A program made the translations under genes and the position numbers. DNA of 64,000 bases. Source: Obelidium mucronatum (lineage: Eukaryota; Chytridiomycota; Chytridiomycetes; Chytridiales; Chytriomycetaceae). Below are positions 9,231 to 16,497 of this stretch, in pieces. Location: the NCBI GenBank assembly GCA_025765595.1, contig JAIVFH010000017.1, positions 248,001-312,000 of the forward strand. The letters run 5' to 3'. Position 1 is the stretch's first letter, and the number at the start of each line of letters is the position of its first letter. Under the pieces are notes generated by a model. It was not told the DNA's origin. It worked only from the letters and a program-made list of their open reading frames with translations, and did no database searches.

Positions 9231-11576
9231 ATGCCACGTTCAAAGAAATCGAAAACCGAGACTGAGATGCGCCCATGGGAGCTTCGAGTTGGTTCAAACC
9301 ATGAGCCAAAATCATTTTGCAAAGTGTCGGGTCAGGAATGCCATATAGATGACGCAAACATGATGGAAACATTGGAAGATCTCATCAAAGACAGAGTTAA
9401 TCCTGACGTTGGATCTATAATAGTCCAAAACCCGGACAAATTTGTTTGCGGAGGGGTCAACACCCTGACACATGAAAAGAAATTGTTCTGGGATCGAATA
9501 CTTACAGCCTCGACTCAAAAACAAGCCAATTTGATCTACAGATGGCTGTCGGAAGGCCCCTCGGTAGAGGAATTTGCAACTCTTATCTTCAACGGATCAA
9601 AACTTCCTCCCAAGACGTTTCTAAAAAATGGGAAATTAGCTATAGAATTGAAGGATTTTGCGGAGAAGAAAACTCAAGAAGAAGTGGAACAAGGAATCAG
9701 AATAATTGTGGGAGAAAGAAAAGGCTTGAATCCAGAATTAATGCCCCACGTGGTTTCGCCAACTGGAGTGGTTGACGACCAAGTCAAAATGAGAAAATAC
9801 GATAACTGCACGTACCTAAACAATTGGTGCAAACCTCCAAAATTCAATCTCCCATACATTCAAAATCTAACTACGTGGATGTCGCGCTATTACACAGTAA
9901 TAGACTTCAAGTCATGTTTCATGAATATTCTCATCCATCCGTCGTCAAGAAAATACTTTGGCACATATGGCACACTCCCAGGGGATAACAAAGAGTACAT
10001 TTTTGTCGCCACAACCCTGGTCTTTGGATGGAATTGCTCTCCGTATATTGAGCAAACAATTGTGGAAGCAATAGTCAGATACATTAGAATGATCCAAATC
10101 GAAATCTGCACTTTCTATGACGATTCGGCTTGCGGCGAAATTCACGACTCACCAGCACCAAAGTCAGAAAAGACTTCAGTTCGCGATGCAAAACGGGCAA
10201 TAGCAATAGTTACAATCATTTTCTCAAAAGCAGGTTTCTTTATTGCCTTGAAAAAAGGTTGTCTTTCACCCGACACAACCATAACATATTTGGGAGCAAT
10301 AATCAACTTCAAGGAAGGCTCGTTTAAAATTCATCCGGAAAAACAAAGCCGTTTCCTGACACTATCAAAATGGATTATTAAACAGATACAGGAAGAAAAC
10401 GAATTCAACGTGGACATACTAGAATCATACACTGGAAAGTGTAACTATTTCTGTTTTTGTATTCAAGGGGGCCACGCTATCCTACGTTCGCTATATATCA
10501 AAATAGCGGAGACAAAAGCTCATTCAAGAAATGGTTTGGGTCGGCTGAGGATTACAGTACAAGAAGAAGCGGCGATTGACATTCTTGAATGGACAAAGAT
10601 CCTATCACAACACGAAGTAAAGTCTTTCTGGATTGAACCAAGACATAAGTCATTTACCTTCGATCAGACTTCGGACGCAAACCAGCACAGATGGGGAGCC
10701 ACTCTTATAAATACCCCGGGCAACAAAACGGATCCGTCTGGTCCTCCAGTTTGGAAAGCAGGAGCCGAGTTCAGCCTAGAAGAACACCAGAAAAATATCG
10801 TGGTAAAAGAAGCCATAGCGTTAAAAAGGGGCCTAGAATTAAGCATCAAAAACATAAAAAATATCACCTTCGACATTAAGATTTCGCTTAAGGACTTATG
10901 GGACGAAATCAAGCATTTGGAGGATAAACCGGTCTTCAACTTAGGGTGCGACAACATGGGAGTATATTTGGCTGCAGTCAAGGGTTCATCCAGAAACACG
11001 GACGTGAACAATGAACTCAAAGAAGTGTTCGCGATAGCGCGAAAGAACAATGTTCGTCTACAGTTCTACTGGCTGGATACAAAGGCAAACCATCTGTCAG
11101 ACGCAATCACCAGAGAAGAGGAAGAGAACGACTTTGTCCTCGCGGATGAACTATTCATGGAAGTCAATGAAAAATTTGGCCCTTTCACAGTGGATGCGAT
11201 GGCGTCAAACAACAACAACAAGTGCAATACCTTCTTCAGCAGATACGATTGCCCAAACTCTTCGTTCATCAACATACTCGCTTGGACAGCATCAGAGAGA
11301 GACAGAACGGTCGAGAACCTCTACGTGTATCCGCCATTTGCGATGATCCGAGTGGTGCTACAGCATCTCCTAACTCAGAACGTAAATTTCACAATGATAA
11401 TTCCACGAAATTACGAAAACTATGGAATCACCGCCAAACAGCTTTCATTCGACAGTTTTTTGCTAGTCGGAACAGACTCAGTGAAAGCAGCCACGGCTTT
11501 GCGCTCATACTCAAACAAGCCCAAACCTCTCCTTTTCGACTTGCACGCCTTCCAATTCAAAGCACATAAAACTTAG
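9231..11576 (+). CDS. Retrotransposon ORF3, reverse transcriptase - RNase H (DIRS type)
   Basis: Intact 781-aa polyprotein starting at ATG 9231. The RT domain shows motif A (VIDFKSCFMNILI, near residue 222), motif B (FGWNCSPYIEQ) and motif C FYDDS (near residue 296), where the two Asp are the metal ligands. The RNase H domain follows with FDQTSD (first catalytic Asp), IVVKEAIAL (Glu), LGCDNMG (Asp) and LDTKANHLSDAITR (His/Asn/Asp box). The C-terminal region has FGPFTVDAMASNNNNK and a Tyr-Pro-Pro block (YVYPPFAMI), typical of the tail of DIRS-order polyproteins. No integrase or aspartic protease domain is seen, in keeping with a tyrosine-recombinase element. The start lies 25 nt after an A24 tract. 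Confidence 0.93.
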   Translation: MPRSKKSKTETEMRPWELRVGSNHEPKSFCKVSGQECHIDDANMMETLEDLIKDRVNPDVGSIIVQNPDKFVCGGVNTLTHEKKLFWDRILTASTQKQANLIYRWLSEGPSVEEFATLIFNGSKLPPKTFLKNGKLAIELKDFAEKKTQEEVEQGIRIIVGERKGLNPELMPHVVSPTGVVDDQVKMRKYDNCTYLNNWCKPPKFNLPYIQNLTTWMSRYYTVIDFKSCFMNILIHPSSRKYFGTYGTLPGDNKEYIFVATTLVFGWNCSPYIEQTIVEAIVRYIRMIQIEICTFYDDSACGEIHDSPAPKSEKTSVRDAKRAIAIVTIIFSKAGFFIALKKGCLSPDTTITYLGAIINFKEGSFKIHPEKQSRFLTLSKWIIKQIQEENEFNVDILESYTGKCNYFCFCIQGGHAILRSLYIKIAETKAHSRNGLGRLRITVQEEAAIDILEWTKILSQHEVKSFWIEPRHKSFTFDQTSDANQHRWGATLINTPGNKTDPSGPPVWKAGAEFSLEEHQKNIVVKEAIALKRGLELSIKNIKNITFDIKISLKDLWDEIKHLEDKPVFNLGCDNMGVYLAAVKGSSRNTDVNNELKEVFAIARKNNVRLQFYWLDTKANHLSDAITREEEENDFVLADELFMEVNEKFGPFTVDAMASNNNNKCNTFFSRYDCPNSSFINILAWTASERDRTVENLYVYPPFAMIRVVLQHLLTQNVNFTMIIPRNYENYGITAKQLSFDSFLLVGTDSVKAATALRSYSNKPKPLLFDLHAFQFKAHKT

Positions 11577-11649
11577 ACGTTAGAAAAAAAAAAAAAAAAA
11601 AAGAATCAGCGAAATAATTCTTTAGATTAATAACTACCGCAAAAGAACA

Positions 11650-12909
11650 ATGGGGGCAACACAATCGGGAGAACTATCCTCCCTCAACGACCGAGCAAAC
11701 GAATTGAAAGCGTTCAAAAACGACATCCCACAAGAAAAAGCAAGGCAACGGATAGAACACCAGTTGACACGCTACACAGGAGACTTGTCACAAGCAACGC
11801 CCCGAGTCCTCTCAAACTTCCTGTTTTCCATGGAAGCCGGCGGAAAGACTCAATTTCACCGCTGCCCTCACGCAGGAGCAGCGTCGGCAGGCAAGAGAAT
11901 TATACTCACATGCAAGCGGGAGGAATGCCCAGATCCACGAAATTGCCCACACATTCCGAACGCAACGATTCCCAACACATGCAAAATCAGCTCTTCGCCA
12001 GACTCAGTCAGAAACACCGTATCTCACCTGCGAGCAATATACAGGAGACTCGGGAAGACCAACAGGTGGGTCGACGGGTCAACAGCCGAAGAAAATCCAG
12101 CACTTTCGACGGAAATCGAAAAACACATCGAGTTCAAAGAAAAAGAAGCCGTCGATGCACTGGTTCAGCCAATTCAAGCGACGCCACTCTTCAAAGAAGA
12201 TGTAGACAATATTCTAATCGAAATGAGAGCTCAAGCAGCGAATTCGAAAACCCTAAGAGAACGAACAGGATGGCTACAACAAGCAGCCTTGGTCTCTATC
12301 CTACAGGCATCGGGCAGAAGGCCAGGAGACATTATCAGGTTGCATCTCCATCTAGTTCTATACCTTCCGGAGAAAAGCGGTTTACTATTTATAATGACAA
12401 TACACAAGACTGCCGGATCTTCCGGTATCTCCCGCTTTGCAATCAAAAGACAGCAGTCGGCAGCAAAATGCACAGTCGCCGATTTGGAAAATTATCTACG
12501 GGCGTTAATAGCGTTCAGACACAACTTCAACAACACATGCCTACTATTCCCAAACCTGGCAACTCATCACTCGAAGAACAAACCGTATTCATGGCATGCA
12601 AAAAATAGTACAATGCGTCTGGACGTTACAAACAAATACATAGAGTGGTTCGCGGCGCGCCTCAATATAAAAAGCAAAGTAACACTGTACGGTATCAGAA
12701 TCGCAAATGCTCTCGAAACAAAAGAATTAGCAACAAAAGAGGCATTGGCGCGCACTATGGAAAAAGGAGGATGGACAACAGAGGTTTCGGCAGAATTGTA
12801 TACGAAATTCTTCCCCGCAACGTCCAATATTACGGCACCTACAACATTAGTGACAAAGTGGATCGCAGAACCATCGGAAAATAGAGTGCTAGCTCTGATA
12901 AATAAGTAA
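11650..12909 (+). CDS. Retrotransposon ORF4, tyrosine recombinase
   Basis: Intact 419-aa protein from ATG 11650 whose stop codon directly abuts repeat B1. The expected role is integration of the circular cDNA by site-specific recombination. The catalytic Arg I is in ASGRRPGDIIRL (near residue 222), Arg II in LYGIRIANALE (near 349) and the nucleophile Tyr in GGWTTEVSAELYTKF (near 384). The usual His of the HxxR box is Tyr here (YGIR). An N-terminal Cys/His cluster (HRCPH ... CKREEC ... NCPH, residues about 69-103) looks like a zinc-binding module. The upstream gap to the RT ORF holds an A19 tract (11584-11602). Confidence 0.9.
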   Translation: MGATQSGELSSLNDRANELKAFKNDIPQEKARQRIEHQLTRYTGDLSQATPRVLSNFLFSMEAGGKTQFHRCPHAGAASAGKRIILTCKREECPDPRNCPHIPNATIPNTCKISSSPDSVRNTVSHLRAIYRRLGKTNRWVDGSTAEENPALSTEIEKHIEFKEKEAVDALVQPIQATPLFKEDVDNILIEMRAQAANSKTLRERTGWLQQAALVSILQASGRRPGDIIRLHLHLVLYLPEKSGLLFIMTIHKTAGSSGISRFAIKRQQSAAKCTVADLENYLRALIAFRHNFNNTCLLFPNLATHHSKNKPYSWHAKNSTMRLDVTNKYIEWFAARLNIKSKVTLYGIRIANALETKELATKEALARTMEKGGWTTEVSAELYTKFFPATSNITAPTTLVTKWIAEPSENRVLALINK

Positions 12910-12986
12910 TGGAGAGGAAGGGATTGCATCCCTGCCTTCCCGAGCGAGCACCCTATTTTCCATTACTGACCTACAAATTATTAATA
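12910..12986 (+). repeat. Split direct repeat B1
   Basis: This 77-bp block is identical to 13356-13432. It starts directly after the recombinase stop codon and ends exactly where A2 begins. It contains the hairpin AGGGAT-TGC-ATCCCT. Confidence 0.95.
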
Positions 12987-13134
12987 CACTTGGGAACAAC
13001 GATTCGTGAATTTATCGAAATGTAACAATTTGAGACAGACCAAGTGAATGATTAATTGGGAGGCACCCAGAGAAAACCAATTTCTGGCCCCAAAGTCGGT
13101 CCCAACCTCCAACAGTCAAAGGTGTCGCGAACGC
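12987..13134 (+). repeat. Split direct repeat A2
   Basis: This 148-bp block is identical to 6859-7006. It is fused to B1 on its left, which gives the circle-junction sequence. After 13134 the sequence diverges from that following A1. Confidence 0.95.
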
Positions 13135-13355
13135 CTCCCTGTCCCCGACCTCCACCCCTCAGCGGGCAAGGAATTCCCAACCCCTCGCCGGGCTTCAACC
13201 CGCAAGTACACGCAAAAAAAAAAAAAAAAAAAAAAAAGAGAAATTTAATTAAGTTAAACTCGGGACAACCAGGTTGCGGTCAACCTTGGAAACACCGACG
13301 GTCACTTCGGGTTCGACTCCCGTTGAGGTGTTGGGAATTCAGGGGCAGCTACGCT
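13135..13355 (+). other. A2-B2 spacer with inverted repeat around an A24 tract
   Basis: An imperfect inverted repeat pairs 13171-13207 with 13304-13340: GAATTCCCAAC on the left matches the reverse complement of GTTGGGAATTC on the right, and similarity continues inward. Each arm also folds locally, with CCGGG...CCCGC on the left and CGGG-TTCGACT-CCCG on the right. Between the arms lie A24 and a further hairpin (GGTTG-CGGT-CAACC at about 13272-13285). No ORF is supported. Confidence 0.7.
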
Positions 13356-13432
13356 TGGAGAGGAAGGGATTGCATCCCTGCCTTCCCGAGCGAGCACCCT
13401 ATTTTCCATTACTGACCTACAAATTATTAATA
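13356..13432 (+). repeat. Split direct repeat B2, right end of the retrotransposon
   Basis: This 77-bp block is identical to B1 and forms the right terminus. The epsin gene's start codon lies only 32 bp to its right. Confidence 0.95.
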
Positions 13433-13464
13433 TAAATTTAATTCTGTTCAAAAAATCTCAAAAA

Positions 13465-15641
13465 ATGGATTCATGGTTTGATCCGCAAAGACTCACAGAA
13501 ACCTTCAACAAAGTCAAGAACGCTGTCCTGCAATATCCCGAATATCAGGTTTAAAACATTACATATTAAAACGCCGACGTAGTTGTTTGGGCTGTGTAAA
13601 TGAGGGAAACTAAATCAATAACTCATTTGTTTGTCAGGCTAAAGTCCTTGAAGCCACTGGCCCGGAACATTGGGGTGCGTCTTCAACGCTGATGCTGGAC
13701 ATTGCGCGTGCGTCTGGATCGCCGCAGCACTTTATGGACATTATGGAGACCATCTACAGGCGATTGCAGGAGCCAGCGAGTCCTACATGGCGACAAACTT
13801 ATAAGGCTTTACAGTTGTTGGAATATTTGGTTCGTTTTTTTTCTTCTTTCTTGTTGATGCTGTTTTACTCTTGTGGGGCTGCCTGTTGATTGACATTGAT
13901 CCCAACGATCCTGCCCCGTTTCATCGATTTGGCATCCGTTCATTAAATTAGAACCTACTATAAACTATAGATCAAGAACGGAAGTGAACGTGTCGTGGAT
14001 TATGCAAAGGACCATATTTATGAACTCAAGGCCCTGAAAAACTTCAACTACACTGACGAGAAAGGGAAAGATCAAGGAATCAATGGTAAGTTTTCTCTTG
14101 CATAATGCTTTTTTTGTTTTTGTTGTGGAGCTTATTAAAAAGTCCCGTCATTGTCTTAAAGTTCGAAACCGTGCAAACGAGATTGTAGTTTTGCTGGGCG
14201 ACAACCAAAAGATAAAGGATGAAAGAAAAAAAGCCCGTGAGAATCGCAGTAAATACACTGGAGTTAGTTCGTCGAGTGGGGGATTCAGCTCCTCCAGCGG
14301 AGGGTTTGGTGGGAGTGGGAACAAATATGGAGGATTTGCTGGTGGAGGTGGCGGTGGTGGCAGCAGTTACCATGACGATGATTATTCAAGTGGTAATAGA
14401 GGATATAACGATAGTCCTGCTCGACAAGATGACGATAATTATCGAGCTGGATACACTGCTTCTACAACTACACCATCCGCTTCCGCAACCCAACGACATG
14501 ATGGTCATGGCTCTGAAAAGTATGGTCCCTTGTAATATGCACCCCTTTGTGTTTGGCGACAATTCACTGATTAACTCTTTGCACAAAAAGTCACTCAACT
14601 TCAAGCACTCGAGCTCCACCAAAGATGGTTTTCAAGTCCGACGGCACTTCGTCCACCAATGGCAACTTTGCAAGCTTTCCAACTCCCAGCTCTAAGCCTT
14701 CTGCAACAACCACAACTTCGTCTGCTCCTCTTTTTGATCTTTTGGGCTCTGACGAACCGGCAGCCACAACCGGCAACTCAAGCAGCAATGACGATTGGGG
14801 AGACTTTGCAAGCGCAACAGTGTCAACCACCCAACCACTGGCCACCAACAGCAGTAGCTCTAATGCAAGCGGGTTTGCTAATTTTGCTGCCTTCCAGTCT
14901 GTGGCCGCAACCCCTGCTCCCGCGGTTCAGAACCAATACCCGTCAGTAACATCTTCGTTTGATGATTTCGGAGACTTTGCTGCAGCAACACCTGCTGCTT
15001 CAAATACCGCAACTACTATTCTGCCTGCATTTGCAAGTTTCCCTGCCCAACCATCAAGCACGACCACGACCACCACCGCTACCAACAGACTATCATCCGA
15101 CTTGAATTCTCAATTTGCAACCTTCAATATGAACAGCAGCACCGTTTCTGGAACGGCTTCAAACGCGCCGCAACCCAGTAACAACGGGTTCGCCAATTTT
15201 GGCCAATTCGGATCGGCAGTGATGACACCTATAAAACCGTCTGGAGGTATGGGAGGTGCGGCCAGTTTCATGACGCCTCTAGGGGGACAGCAACAACAAA
15301 ACTCGACACCTGCTGCAGCTGCTGCTACTGGCGGGGATGCCTTTTCCAAATTGGTTTCCTTGGATCCGATGGCGTTGAGTGGGATGGGGAGGAAGGATGT
15401 TGGTGTGGCGGGGCCGAGTTTGACGAGTATTGCGACTGCGAATACGAATGCTGCTTTTGGGTTTACAACAAATGGGAGTCAACAGCAGCCGTATCAGCAG
15501 CAGCAGCAGCATCAACAGCCTGGAAGAGTTGGAATGGGAATGGGTGTGTTGAGTCCTATGGGGGGTATGAGTAATTCGACGACGGCAGCTGTTTCTTCGG
15601 GTGCACATGTGGGCAAGAGTGATTTTGATTCATTGATTTGA
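13465..15641 (+). CDS. ENTH-domain epsin-like clathrin adaptor, spliced
   Basis: Predicted exons: 13465-13548, 13638-13829, 13971-14085, 14162-14519 and 14591-15641. Phases agree across all four introns. The N-terminal ENTH domain reads MDSWFDPQRLTETFNKVKN, then ATGPEHWGASSTLMLDIA, TWRQTYKALQLLEYL, IKNGSERVVDYAKDH and RNRANEIVVLLGD, which is the phosphoinositide-binding fold of epsins. A Ser/Gly/Tyr-rich linker leads to a long low-complexity tail with a clathrin-box-like LFDLLG, repeated DDWGDFAS / DDFGDFAA acidic-Phe motifs and FANFGQFG repeats. These suit binding of clathrin and AP-1/GGA ear domains and suggest the Ent3/epsinR branch. The ATG is 32 bp from the end of the retrotransposon, so promoter or 5' UTR may come from the element. 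Confidence 0.88.
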
Positions 15642-15757
15642 AACAAAAAAAAAAGTATGAGACGAAAAGATGATTTACAAATACAAAAAAGCTGATCATT
15701 GTTGTCAATCGTTGAAAGAATACTTGAAAAAATCATACCCAAAAAAAAAAATCCAAC

Positions 15758-16424
15758 ATGTACGCCCGTACCACCTTGTGCAACAGCTTTGACATTGACT
15801 TTGACTATCCTATTGAGTCTGGGACTTTCAAGGACTGCTACGAGGGCCGCTTTCTGAACGGATCTCGATCTAATCAACGCTGTGTGGGTAAAATGTTGAA
15901 GCCAGAGTTCTCTCACTTGGGGCGCGACTTTTTCAGGAACGAATTAAGATGCGATTGTGACACGTTTCAATCAGACTGTTCGTGCACCGACGACAATCTA
16001 TGTAAATCAGCCTAACCTAACAACTGCTCCTTATGGAGATGAAGTGATTGTGGAAGAACTTTATTAAATTCAACTCCAACTCTGGATGGGCTTTGGAAGA
16101 CGGATCGTACTATGATGAGCTGATGCAAGCACTTTCTCATTTTTCGTATCATTCCACTGCTGGGAATCTGTTGCTTTGTGACCTTCAAGGACGAAAGGGT
16201 TTGCTCTCACTGATCCAGTCATCATGTCGCATCGGGCAGAGACATGGGGTCTGACTGATATGGGACGCGATGGAATTATTACGTTCTTTACATATCATGA
16301 TTGTAATAATCGGTTTTGTGAAGATCATTGGACCAAGCCAAAACAACGAGCAACGCTATTGTCTGTTCGCCAAGGGACGTCTGTTCACAGAATGCCAAGA
16401 GCAAACACCTCGTACAGAAGATGA
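15758..16424 (+). pseudogene. Alpha-kinase domain remnant, frame-broken
   Basis: Pieces of an atypical alpha-kinase (myosin heavy chain kinase family) lie in successive frames: FDIDFDYPIESGTFKDCYEG and RCVGKMLKPEFSH from 15758, VNQPNLTTAPYGDEVIVEELY near 16002-16064, FNSNSGW and MQALSHFSYHSTAGNLLLCDLQG to about 16195, then ALTDPVIMSHRAETWGLTDMG and GIITFFTYHDCNNRFCEDHW to about 16345. Order and spacing match the family, including the zinc-site HxCN..C end. Joining them needs two +1 shifts and one -1 shift, and no intron explains these. The domain has no partner region. It is wedged between the epsin and dynactin genes and is either a pseudogene or a badly sequenced gene. Confidence 0.75.
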
Positions 16425-16497
16425 GAAGATGAAGCGAATTCTATCAGGAAATAAAGATTATTATTATATTATAGATTCTGTCACACACAACAATTTA

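Larger units (their letters stand above)
7725..13237 (+). repeat. Series of six coding-strand poly(A) tracts in the retrotransposon
   Basis: The tracts are A30 at 7725-7754, A13 at 8224-8236, A19 at 9062-9080, A24 at 9182-9205, A19 at 11584-11602 and A24 at 13214-13237. All lie on the element's coding strand. One lies near the 3' end of ORF1, one at the head of ORF2, two before ORF3, one before ORF4 and one in the A2-B2 spacer. Elsewhere in the window A or T runs rarely exceed about 12. Confidence 0.9.
6859..13432 (+). mobile_element. Complete DIRS/PAT-type tyrosine-recombinase retrotransposon with split direct repeats
   Basis: A 6.57-kb element with the order A1 (6859-7006), gag-like ORFs, RT-RNase H ORF, tyrosine recombinase ORF, B1 (12910-12986), A2 (12987-13134), spacer, B2 (13356-13432). 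A1 and A2 are identical over 148 bp and B1 and B2 over 77 bp by direct reading. B1 abuts A2 with no gap, so B1-A2 is the junction that a circularised element would have. This A1-B1-A2-B2 design is known for PAT and Ngaro elements of the DIRS order, which integrate as circles through a tyrosine recombinase and make no target duplication; none is visible here. Identical repeats and open RT and recombinase frames suggest a recent, possibly competent copy. It sits between the small membrane-protein gene and the epsin gene, both plus strand. Confidence 0.93.

Noticed and set aside
13255..13335. tRNA gene suggested by GGGTTCGACTCCCG in the retrotransposon spacer
   Set aside because: No matching acceptor stem, anticodon arm or D-arm could be placed upstream at tRNA distances. 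The T-arm-like hairpin is better explained by the inverted repeat.
6859..13432. LTR retrotransposon or non-LTR element
   Set aside because: There is no pair of full LTRs, no DDE integrase or protease, no endonuclease and no target duplication. Split repeats and a tyrosine recombinase fit the DIRS order instead.
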